From JAJBWD01 sp041670885 (lineage in GTDB: Bacteria > Bacillota > Clostridia > Clostridiales > Clostridiaceae), in assembly GCA_041670885.1 (NCBI GenBank), contig JBAXYJ010000077.1, positions 1-11,834 on the forward strand: a stretch of DNA of 11,834 bases, in the 5' to 3' direction. The notes beneath the pieces were generated by a model. That model saw only the letters and a list, made by a program, of their open reading frames with translations. It did not search any database and was not told the origin of the DNA. Positions 6,818 to 11,834 of this stretch are shown here, piece by piece (positions within the stretch are counted from its first letter, which is position 1; every line of letters starts with the position of its first letter). The position numbers were made by a program, and so were the translations under genes.

Positions 6818-7327
6818 TTATTTATTTAAAAGTGTATTTTGGTACACTTTTTTAACTTTTGCACCTTCCTTATTAGTAATAATGCTGCTATTCTGAAGGT
6901 CTATTAATATTAGGCGTATGTCGCTCCAGCCATGTAAATAAAACAAATAGGCTTTTGTAAATTTAAATTTTGAAATAGTTTTTATAATTTCATCACTAGC
7001 TGAGTTTTCTGATACTACAATGCCAGTAATAGTTGTGGATTTGTGGTCTCTGTTTGGATTTACAATTTTTTCTGTAGTGCTTTTTAAAAAAATTATAAAA
7101 TCATTTATATCATTAAGGTTTAATTCATCAAAGGATTTAATAAAACAAAATTCATTCACTTCAAACTTATCAATAATGTCATTTTGAGTTACGAAAGTTC
7201 GTCCCCCAACATCGCTGTAACGAGCATATATATTTATAGGGTAGTCCAACACCTTAACGTCCTTTTCTATAGTAAAATGTTTGCTATACATTTTCTCTAA
7301 CAATAAAAGGTAATCATTTGTATTCAT
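6818..7327 (-). CDS. Uncharacterised protein cotranscribed with cstA
   Basis: A 169-residue soluble protein (MNTNDYLLLLEKMYSKHFTIEKD...) that I do not recognise with confidence; it is reminiscent of a clostridial domain of unknown function (possibly DUF8052, from memory only). It looks like an alpha/beta protein: an N-terminal helix, strands such as YPINIYARY, EVNEFCFIKSF and ITGIVVSEN, then KFTKAYLFYLHGWSDIRLILIDLQ, which looks like a core strand pair, and a basic tail (KVKKVYQN). There is no signal peptide, membrane helix or cysteine cluster. I choose ATG at 7327 because GGAGG lies just upstream at 7332-7336; the frame's upstream TTG (7339) is inside that site. It precedes cstA by 12 bp, suggesting a function in the same starvation or substrate-uptake response, for example a regulatory or accessory protein. 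Confidence 0.7.
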   Translation of the reverse strand: MNTNDYLLLLEKMYSKHFTIEKDVKVLDYPINIYARYSDVGGRTFVTQNDIIDKFEVNEFCFIKSFDELNLNDINDFIIFLKSTTEKIVNPNRDHKSTTITGIVVSENSASDEIIKTISKFKFTKAYLFYLHGWSDIRLILIDLQNSSIITNKEGAKVKKVYQNTLLNK

Positions 7328-7785
7328 ATTATCCTCCAAGTATATCGTATTACCAATATTTAAACGATTAAATTATTTACTTAAAATTTAATAATTTAAG
7401 ACCTATGCAATTTCATATTACTTTTTTTGAGTTTTATATATTATTCATATCATTACTGCTATGCTTATATTATACTATCGAATATTATGAAAATCTATAA
7501 TATTCTCATTTTTCTGAATATTTTTATGCATTTTTTTAAGATGGAATTGCTAAATTAAGCTAATCTAAGGTAATTTTTTAAAAAATGGCTTTAATAATAG
7601 GAAATATGGTATCTTATTACCTTTACTTTAAAGATTATATATGGTTTATATAGAATCTCAAGCATGGTCTATGAATCTGGCTTCTGGTTTTAATATACAT
7701 TTAGAAGAAGTTTTGGTTTCACACTTATTTTCAAATTTCAATAAAAATTCAGTGTTTTTCCCTTATACACTTGTATTTAATTTGA
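7328..7785. other. AT-rich intergenic region upstream of the 169-residue protein/cstA operon
   Basis: About 450 bp with no convincing gene. It must hold the promoter of the minus-strand operon; TATAAT occurs on the minus strand at 7474-7469 but with no good -35. A CodY-like 15-mer, ATTTTTCTGAATATT at 7508-7522, differs from AATTTTCWGAAAATT at two positions. Inverted repeat AAGGTAAT (7567-7574) / ATTACCTT (7616-7623) is also present. None is decisive in such AT-rich DNA. Confidence 0.4.
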
Positions 7786-7991
7786 TAGTAAGGGGTAATG
7801 GTCTCATAGCGCGGGGGATTGGGTGAAGTATATAGACAAAGGTTGCCGTGCATGAAGCCCAAATTGAAATGATACTAATTAATAAAGCTGTTTTATATAA
7901 TTGGGGAACTAAGTGAAGATGGCACAATTGCCTTTACCCTGGCTTTATTTTTATAGAAATAATTAAAACCAGCCATAGAGGCTGGTTTTTT
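7786..7991 (+). ncRNA. Candidate structured non-coding RNA (possibly raiA-type), ending at a terminator
   Basis: This ~200-nt stretch is much richer in G and C than the DNA on either side and has no credible protein. It contains runs such as CATAGCGCGGGGG, GGGTGAAG and GGTTGCCGTGCATGAAGCCC. Pairings visible by eye: TTGGG (7820-7824)/CCCAA (7858-7862); AATAAAGC (7881-7888)/GCTTTATT (7942-7949); a GGCA-CAAT-TGCC hairpin at 7921-7932 extended by GTGAA/TTTAC; and a competing long-range GGGTAA (7793-7798)/TTACCC (7934-7939) that could be a pseudoknot. A 10-bp hairpin with six T's closes it at 7965-7991. It is not followed by a plus-strand gene, which argues for an independent RNA rather than a riboswitch. 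From memory the GCCGTGCATGAAGCCC region recalls the clostridial raiA RNA; 6S RNA is the alternative. The 5' end is uncertain and no clear promoter was found. Confidence 0.5.
7965..7991. terminator. Bidirectional terminator between candidate RNA and CBS gene
   Basis: A perfect 10-bp stem, AAAACCAGCC (7965-7974) and GGCTGGTTTT (7980-7989), has a 5-base loop. The plus strand leaves it with six T's. On the minus strand it begins 4 bases after the CBS gene stop and is followed by TTTTAATT. It can end both convergent transcripts. Confidence 0.85.
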
Positions 7992-7992
7992 A

Positions 7993-8400
7993 CTATTGGT
8001 CAAATAATTTTTTATAAAAATAGGTTATAATGTCACTTCTTTTTATTATGCCTATAAAAATATCATTATCATCTACAACTGGCACAAAGTTTTGGTTTAT
8101 TGACGTAACAACCAGATCCTCTACATTACATGTTATGCGAACCGGCTTATTATTAGTACGTAAATCTACATCTGATAATACCACTTTGTTTGTATTCATA
8201 AAGTCTAGTCCAGGTGTATTTTTCAGCTTTCTTAACAAATCTCCTTCTGTAAGCGTCCCCACATACCTGCCCTTATCATCTATTATAGGTATAGCTGTAT
8301 ATCCGTTATATTCAATTTTCTCCATCGCTTGTCTCATAGTAGAAGTTGCTTTTTCATAAGCCACATCACTTTTGGGCGTCAAAAAAAACGAAATATTCAT
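7993..8400 (-). CDS. Two-CBS-domain protein (possible CbpB/DarB-like)
   Basis: A 135-residue soluble protein made almost only of a tandem CBS pair. The first CBS has MRQAMEKIEYNGYTAIPIIDDKGRYVGTLTEGDLL (about 23-57), the second TSINQNFVPVVDDNDIFIGIIKRSDII (about 101-127); a linker with VVLSDVDLRTNN lies between. CBS pairs bind adenine nucleotides; stand-alone pairs of this size in Firmicutes include c-di-AMP-binding CbpB/DarB, which shares the GYTAIP motif, but with only motif-level resemblance the ligand is a guess. I choose ATG at 8400, with GAGAGG seven bases upstream; an upstream TTG (8466) in frame lacks proper spacing. Minus-strand TATAAT at 8483-8478 may be the -10 of its promoter, giving a leader of about 70 nt; no good -35 is visible. 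It ends at the bidirectional terminator. Confidence 0.82.
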   Translation of the reverse strand: MNISFFLTPKSDVAYEKATSTMRQAMEKIEYNGYTAIPIIDDKGRYVGTLTEGDLLRKLKNTPGLDFMNTNKVVLSDVDLRTNNKPVRITCNVEDLVVTSINQNFVPVVDDNDIFIGIIKRSDIITYFYKKLFDQ

Positions 8401-8522
8401 AATCCAACCTCTCTTACATAAAAATTTAATCTCTGGCTGTAAGTATAAAATTAGCCCTAAACCCAATCCACCTTTATATTATACTATAAATATGGCATTT
8501 TGGTGTCATAACATTTAAAATC

Positions 8523-8782
8523 ACTGAGTTTATCATCCGCTTGAATATAAGGAAATCAATAGACCTTCTTTTGCAGCAATGCTAATTAATTATTTGCAAT
8601 CAATCTCAGCTTTGATATCAAAGGAATATAAATATCATTAGTGCTGAATGCAGACAACCTAAATTAGAAAGGGCATAGGCTCTTTATAATGCTCCGCAGC
8701 AACATCAAAACATATCCATAATCCAGTACGGGAAGGTTTATATTTGTATTCCTTATTTAAATATTGCCTCAATTTCAATGTT
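8523..8782 (-). pseudogene. Possible remnant of a decayed protein gene
   Basis: One minus-strand frame reads LRQYLNKEYKYKPSR then TGLWICFDVAAEHYKEP then MPFLI-stop, followed in the same frame by FDIKAEIDCK-stop-LISIAAKEG and LLISLYSSG-stop. The pieces have protein-like composition rather than the Lys/Ile/Asn-only look of random AT-rich frames, yet stops occur every 10-40 codons. The IAAKEGLLISLYSSG part is faintly like the C-terminal segment of PLP-dependent aminotransferase-fold regulators (MocR type), but this is too weak to name the gene. It could be chance. Confidence 0.25.
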
Positions 8783-8877
8783 TAAATATCTATTTGCTGC
8801 TTAATGCAGGAAATCCTTGTATTATAATCCATGGTTTATATGTAACCACTCTAAGATTAGGTGTTAAAGAACAAGGG

Positions 8878-8923
8878 AAAAAAATAAAGGTTGAGGGGAT
8901 CTTCTATTTCAAGTCCTCTCAAC
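8878..8923 (-). terminator. Hairpin with U-tract on the minus strand, not attached to an intact gene
   Basis: A 10-bp stem (GTTGAGGGGA 8890-8899 and TCCTCTCAAC 8914-8923, one G-U pair) is followed on the minus strand by CTTTATTTTTTTCCC, as expected for a rho-independent terminator reading leftwards. The nearest gene it could serve is the HNH gene about 270 bp upstream, or a gene now lost. Confidence 0.55.
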
Positions 8924-8987
8924 TCTTATCTTGTAGGTTTTAAATAAAGTTTGATCAAAATATTAGGCTTCAAGCTTAATTTCTCGT

Positions 8988-9043
8988 AAAAATAAGAACA
9001 ATATTTTTAAACAAAGATTGATTAAAATATTGTTCTTATTTTT
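8988..9043. terminator. Perfect 20-bp inverted repeat, bidirectional terminator-like
   Basis: The arms 8988-9007 and 9024-9043 are perfect reverse complements over 20 bases, with a 16-base loop. The outer ends are A- and T-runs, so a transcript from either side leaves the stem in a U-tract. It can stop minus-strand transcription from the HNH gene. A 20-bp perfect stem is unusually long for a simple terminator. Confidence 0.6.
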
Positions 9044-9139
9044 TTATGAATACTTATTTTTGTAACAAAGTTTAAATAAAATTCATATATATATGTATTA
9101 ATTAAGCTTTCATTTTCTACTAATAGCATGTACACTTTT

Positions 9140-9173
9140 AACAAATAAAATTCAAATGCTCATTTTAGCATTT
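9140..9173 (-). terminator. Weak terminator after the HNH gene
   Basis: AAATGCT (9154-9160) and AGCATTT (9167-9173) form a perfect 7-bp stem with a 6-base loop, 16 bp past the HNH stop codon. The minus-strand tail (GAATTTTATTTG) is only moderately T-rich. Confidence 0.5.
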
Positions 9174-9189
9174 ACCCAAAATAAATTAT

Positions 9190-9846
9190 TTATATGCTTG
9201 TCTCATCTTGTAATGTTTTACAATTAGTTAAATTTCTTTTTTTCTCTAGACTAATTAATATACTCTTTAATTTTTCAATTTGTGGCTTTCCTTCATTTTT
9301 TTCACACAAACCACGTATATTCATTAATAAGAAATCTAATCTTCTTGTTTGATATCCTAACTTTAGCTTATCATAAAACGCTTCGATAAATTTATCATTT
9401 TTATATTTTTCAGCAATCTTGATATAATACATATCATCTCGTAGAAAAACATTTTTTATTTCGTTAAAATCAGGATTTAAAATATCTTTATACTTTTCCT
9501 TAATAATGAATTCCTTTTTTGCTCTATTGCAATCATAACAAGCTAGAACTAGATTTTCTATCTTTCCAGCTATCTCATTTGAAGTAAATGAAGATTCACA
9601 TATGTAATGATCTACTTCAAACAAAATAGAACTAAGATTATCTATAGAATTTCCACAATAACTGCATTTATAATTATAGATTTTCATAAAGTCTTTTTTA
9701 TATTGGCTATCGTTCTTCTTTATTTGATTATAAATAATTTTTACTTTAGGATGTTCTTTTTTTATCTTATCATTTAATTTTTTCTTTTTTTTATCTACCT
9801 CATTTAGTTTAGGACAGTAGATTGTATTTCTATAATCACTTTCCAC
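9190..9846 (-). CDS. HNH endonuclease
   Basis: A 218-residue protein. The N-terminal 60 residues are strongly basic (KKKKKLNDKIKK). The HNH/zinc domain spans about 57-112: Cys61-x2-Cys64 (YKCSYCG), the catalytic FEVDHY (Asp79-His80), IENLVLAC (Asn98, Cys103) and CNRAKKEF (Cys106-Asn107, Lys110), giving the four zinc cysteines and the H-N core intact. A C-terminal helical part includes LGYQTRRLDFLLMNIRGL, which I have seen in HNH proteins encoded beside ATPases in defence-type modules (memory, not a search). The start is GTG at 9846 with AGAGAGGG upstream, and it overlaps the upstream gene by 11 bases, so translation was coupled. With that partner cut off by an IS, the gene may be an orphan. 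Restriction or phage defence is the likely former role, with homing-type mobility the alternative. Confidence 0.83.
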   Translation of the reverse strand: MESDYRNTIYCPKLNEVDKKKKKLNDKIKKEHPKVKIIYNQIKKNDSQYKKDFMKIYNYKCSYCGNSIDNLSSILFEVDHYICESSFTSNEIAGKIENLVLACYDCNRAKKEFIIKEKYKDILNPDFNEIKNVFLRDDMYYIKIAEKYKNDKFIEAFYDKLKLGYQTRRLDFLLMNIRGLCEKNEGKPQIEKLKSILISLEKKRNLTNCKTLQDETSI

Positions 9847-10149
9847 TTATATCCCTCTCTATCTCTTTAAATGCATCAATAATATCATTTATATCACTAG
9901 TAGTTAATTCATCATATTGCGCCTTTCCTTCTAGTGAATTTAAAATTTTCTCAATCAAAACCTTATCAATACCTTCGTTACTTTTCAATTTATTAGCTAT
10001 ATTTCTATAAATATTCACATTCTTAACTGCTTCATCTAATATCATCTTTAATCTTTTTGAATAATACTCCTGAGCATTGTTATATGTCTTACCTTTATAC
10101 TTAGAAAAAGTACCATATTCCTCCTCTAATTCATTTTGAGTTATTACTA
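9836..10149 (-). pseudogene. 3' remnant of a gene overlapping the HNH gene, truncated by an IS21-family element
   Basis: The minus-strand frame is open from the IS-A end (about 10149) to the TGA at 9838-9836, about 103 codons: IVITQNELEEEYGTF, SKYKGKTYNNAQEYYSKR, LKMILDEAVKNVNIYR and so on to IDAFKEIERDISGK. Upstream it runs straight into IS DNA and a stop, so the 5' part of the gene is gone or lies beyond the IS. A 69-residue ORF starting at ATG 10045 exists inside it but has no Shine-Dalgarno site, so I regard the whole as a C-terminal fragment rather than a small gene. The product is helical, charged and not recognised. Its 11-base overlap with the HNH gene marks it as the HNH partner, in the position where an ATPase or other sensor is often encoded; that is inference. 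Confidence 0.65.
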
Positions 10150-11051
10150 TGTAAGTGGTAAACTAAATTCCATAGATTTAGGCAAATAAAAATCCATAGT
10201 TTTTGGCATTTAAAATTCCATAGTTGTCCATAAAACCTCAAAGGAATGATAGAATTATTCCGGAGGTGAAAGAAAGGATGACTGATTGGAAGATGTATGG
10301 TGAAATCCAAGAGTACAAAAGGAAAGGCTTTAGTAAAAGCCAGACTGCCAGAAAACTGGGCAGAGACTACAAGACGATACTGAAATACTGGGACATGTCT
10401 CCAGATGAGTATGCTGCTGAAAGGGGGAATGCTTTAACAAGACCACGTAAAGCGGAATCTTATGAAGAATACGTGGTGGAATGTCTGACGGCATATCCAG
10501 ACATGTCAGCCGCGCAGCTTTATGATTGGCTGCTGGAAAAAAGGAGTGGCACCAAACTATCATTTAAACCACGTGCATTTCGTAATTATGTAGCTGATAT
10601 TCGTGAACAGTATGGAATTAAAAAGCCGCAGAAAATTCGGCAGTATGAAGCAGCTGATGATCCACCAATGGGTGATCAATCACAGGTAGATATGGGAGAG
10701 ATTATCCTTGAGACAGATACCGGCAGACACAAAAAGGTTTATTGTTTTGCCATGGTTATGTCCAATTCAAGACATAAGTTCGTCTGGTGGCAGGAAAAGC
10801 CCTTTACGACAGAAAGCTTTATCTTATGCCATATGAAAGCATTTTTCTTTTTTGGAGGACGTACAAGGGAGATTGTCTATGACCAGGACAAGATACTTGC
10901 AGTAAGTGAGAATCATGGCGATATCATTTATACAGAAAGTTTTCAAACTTTTGTAAGCATAATAAAATTTGATATTTATCTATGTCGTGGTAATGATCCA
11001 GAAAGCAAGGGACGTGTGGAAAACGTAGTAAAGTATGCAAAGCATGGCTTT
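10150..11051 (+). mobile_element. IS-A: IS21-family element, left part (interrupted by IS-B)
   Basis: The element seems to begin with TGTAAGTGGTAAAC at 10150, in agreement with the TG...CA ends of the IS21 family, directly against the truncated HNH-partner gene. It contains an iterated left end (10165-10236), then istA. The base composition is clearly richer in G and C than the neighbouring clostridial DNA. After 11051 it is broken by a second element, and the rest of istA, istB and the right end would lie beyond the window. The exact left boundary is an inference from the end of the disrupted gene and the TG dinucleotide. Confidence 0.7.
10165..10236 (+). repeat. Three 24-bp direct repeats at the left end of IS-A
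   Basis: The core AAATTCCATAG (second copy AAAATCCATAG) begins at 10165, 10189 and 10213, exactly 24 bp apart; the first two copies also share TTT-GGCA in the second half (unit form AAATTCCATAG-W-TTT-N-GGCA). IS21-family elements carry such multiple terminal repeats as IstA binding sites. The regular 24-bp phase (a little over two helical turns) is striking. Confidence 0.85.
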
Positions 11052-11054
11052 TGA
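10278..11054 (+). pseudogene. istA: IstA transposase of IS-A, 3'-truncated by insertion of IS-B
   Basis: The frame encodes 258 residues from ATG 10278 (GGAGGTGA eight bases upstream; an in-frame TTG at 10224 has no such site): MTDWKMYGEIQEYKRKGFSKSQTARKLG is the N-terminal helix-turn-helix of IS21-family IstA. The DDE catalytic core follows: Asp in GDQSQVDMGE, Asp in IVYDQDKI, Glu in SKGRVENVVKY. The protein stops at KYAKHGF, where IstA proteins normally continue (typically to about 500 residues). The TGA stop at 11052-11054 is the first three bases of IS-B, so the native codons end at 11051. IstA cuts and joins the element ends together with the AAA+ helper IstB. All catalytic residues survive, but the C-terminal part is separated, so I regard it as inactive. 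Confidence 0.85.
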
Positions 11055-11069
11055 ATATTTCGCGCCAGC

Positions 11070-11149
11070 GGCGCCACTGATACGCTTTATAGCTCCACCT
11101 TTACGGCTAACAGCTCCACTTATCACCTAATTCACGCAATAGCTCCACT
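11070..11149 (+). repeat. Left-end iterated motif AGCTCCAC of IS-B
   Basis: The motif GGCGCCACT/AGCTCCAC(C/T)T occurs at about 11070, 11091, 11112 and 11141, spaced 21, 21 and 29 bases. Related GCTCC/GCTTC motifs occur inverted near the right end (11788-11817 and around 11746). These are presumably IstA binding sites of this IS21 subgroup. Confidence 0.7.
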
Positions 11150-11218
11150 TCGGCTTCATCCTTTTGTAAAATATATATGAGGATTTCCTCAAATTTTACA
11201 GAAGGGAGGCCAATAAAT

Positions 11219-11365
11219 ATGGCCAACAAAATCAATGTGAAGCTCATCTTAGAGCTGCGTGCCTCGGAGTTGTCAAGAAACACTATCGCAGCAACCCGAC
11301 ACATCGCAAAACATTCTGTCAGCGATGTAATTCATATCTCTGACGAAAAAGGCATCCTGTCTTAG
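11219..11365 (+). pseudogene. istA: istA 5' fragment of IS-B
   Basis: ATG 11219 with GGGAGG nine bases upstream begins MANKINVKLILELRASELS, then RNTIAATRHIAKHSVSDV, which is the N-terminal helix-turn-helix of a second IS21 subgroup's IstA. The frame runs to GILS and a TAG at 11363-11365, only 48 residues, because after about residue 46 the sequence jumps into istB in another frame. No DDE core is left. A trace DNA-binding peptide might still be made from the good ribosome site, but I see no evidence that it matters. Confidence 0.75.
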
Positions 11366-11732
11366 ACAAATCAAGACCAGGTATGTGAGGTTTCCAGATC
11401 TTTTAATGGAGTATGGTGATGCTTCGCTTGTTCAGGGTCAACAAGAAAAGCTCCTCACTCGATACGGAAAGATTCCTTTGCTTATCATTGATGAGTGGCT
11501 GGTCTCAGATATATCTGACAGCGAGTTATACTTCCTCTTTGAGCTTATGGAAAGAAGATCCGATACAACATCTACTATCTTCTGCACTCAATACCGGAAA
11601 GATGACTGGATCAAACGCATGGGTGAAGGTGTCCAGGCAAAAGCTATCGTTGACAGATACGCTTATTCCGCTTTTTGGATAGAAACCTGAAGCATGAATA
11701 TGCGAGAATACTGTGCCAAAAACAAAATTTAA
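11352..11732 (+). pseudogene. istB: istB 3' fragment of IS-B (AAA+ helper ATPase remnant)
   Basis: The frame reads ASCLRQIKTRYVRFPDLL, then Walker B KIPLLIIDEWL, then ELYFLFELMERRSDTTST, sensor-like TIFCTQYRKDDW and AIVDRYAYSAFWIET, all typical of the second half of IstB. The Walker A half is deleted. The frame hits TGA at 11688-11690, yet continues beyond it in the same frame as SMNMREYCAKNKI-stop, where a Gly codon would fit; so the TGA looks like a point nonsense mutation. IstB normally loads onto target DNA and stimulates IstA. Two independent lesions (deletion and nonsense) show that it is not functional. Confidence 0.8.
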
Positions 11733-11756
11733 CAATCATTTACGTGAAGCTCAAAG

Positions 11757-11810
11757 GCGAACCGCTGGTTCGCTAAGAAAATCTACTGGAGCGGAACAGA
11801 GTTCCGCTCC
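11757..11810. repeat. Two perfect small hairpins in the right end of IS-B
   Basis: GCGAACC-GCT-GGTTCGC (11757-11773) and GGAGCGGAAC-AGA-GTTCCGCTCC (11788-11810) are perfect 7- and 10-bp palindromes with 3-base loops. The second lies about 24 bp inside the terminal base and overlaps the terminal repeat motif (GGAGC). They have no T-tract on either strand, so they are not ordinary terminators. Confidence 0.75.
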
Positions 11811-11834
11811 GGAGCTTCTGCCGCGAAATAATCA

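Larger units (their letters stand above)
8467..9189. other. Gene-free region with hairpins and possible decayed gene
   Basis: About 720 bp without an intact gene, between the CBS gene and the HNH gene. The left part holds the CBS promoter region and stop-riddled stretches on the minus strand that read like protein (see the pseudogene entry). The right part holds three separate inverted repeats with U-tracts (8890-8923, 8988-9043, 9154-9173). An imperfect direct repeat, AAAGTTTGATCAAAATATT (8947-8965) and AAAGATTGATTAAAATATT (9013-9031), and an exact 12-bp one, AAATAAAATTCA (9074-9085, 9143-9154), are also visible. The pattern suggests a junction of rearranged accessory DNA. Confidence 0.5.
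11052..11834 (+). mobile_element. IS-B: 783-bp deletion derivative of an IS21-family element, inserted into istA of IS-A
   Basis: The left end TGAATATTTCGCGCCAG at 11052 and the reverse complement of the window's last bases, TGATTATTTCGCGGCAG, match in 19 of the first 24 positions, so they are inverted ends with TG...CA termini, and the right end is the last base of the window. Inside are repeated AGCTCCAC motifs at both ends, an istA 5' fragment and an istB 3' fragment with most of both genes deleted. It lacks a usable transposase and would need one in trans. It differs from IS-A in sequence and terminal repeats. The target duplication beyond the right end cannot be seen. Confidence 0.75.

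Noticed and set aside
7641..7826. 61-codon plus-strand open frame
   Set aside because: No Shine-Dalgarno site, odd composition, and it runs into the structured GC-rich island; better explained as RNA and spacer.
7786..7991. Riboswitch for a downstream gene
   Set aside because: The next gene lies on the opposite strand and a terminator closes the element; no motif of TPP, SAM, cobalamin, purine, glycine or c-di-GMP classes was recognised.
9836..10045. Intact 69-residue small gene or antitoxin before the HNH gene
   Set aside because: The frame is open further upstream to the IS boundary and the ATG at 10045 lacks a ribosome site, so it is a truncated larger gene.
10165..10236. Evenly spaced repeats looking like a short CRISPR array
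   Set aside because: Units are nearly contiguous 24-mers with no unique spacers of proper length, located at an IS21 end before istA; no cas genes.

Overview
The window is AT-rich, has strong Shine-Dalgarno sites (GGAGG), compact minus-strand operons and hairpin-plus-U-tract terminators, and its proteins look clostridial. I read it as a Firmicute, most likely Clostridium in the broad sense; the species cannot be told. Left part (1-4057): the 3' end of mscL and a Crp/Fnr-type regulator (plus strand, overlapping by ATGA) meet, tail to tail, a minus-strand unit. In transcription order that unit is a radical SAM/helix-hairpin-helix protein (TIGR03916-like), its usual partner (TIGR03915/DUF4130-like) and pgeF. 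The radical SAM operon has a near-consensus promoter whose spacer holds a good match to the Gram-positive LexA (SOS) box, so this uncharacterised DNA repair or modification pair may be damage-inducible.

Middle part (4058-8466): a small coiled-coil/recombinase-domain protein followed by a VOC-fold protein; an uncharacterised 169-residue protein translationally close to cstA (pyruvate/peptide-type transporter of the carbon starvation family); a compact, GC-richer island on the plus strand (about 7786-7990) that looks like a structured non-coding RNA, possibly raiA; and a convergent two-CBS-domain protein sharing its bidirectional terminator.

Right part (8467-11834) is accessory DNA: about 700 bp without an intact gene, holding several strong hairpins and possible gene debris; an HNH endonuclease gene whose overlapping upstream partner is cut off by an insertion sequence; and a nest of two IS21-family elements. 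The outer one (IS-A, from about 10150) has a 24-bp iterated left end and an istA that is interrupted after the DDE core by a second element (IS-B, 11052-11834). IS-B has imperfect inverted ends and is an internal-deletion derivative, joining the first 46 or so codons of its istA to the second half of its istB. Nothing in the nest can encode a complete transposase within the window.

The most interesting leads are the LexA-box-controlled radical SAM pair, the candidate non-coding RNA, and the HNH module (possible defence system) disabled by the IS.
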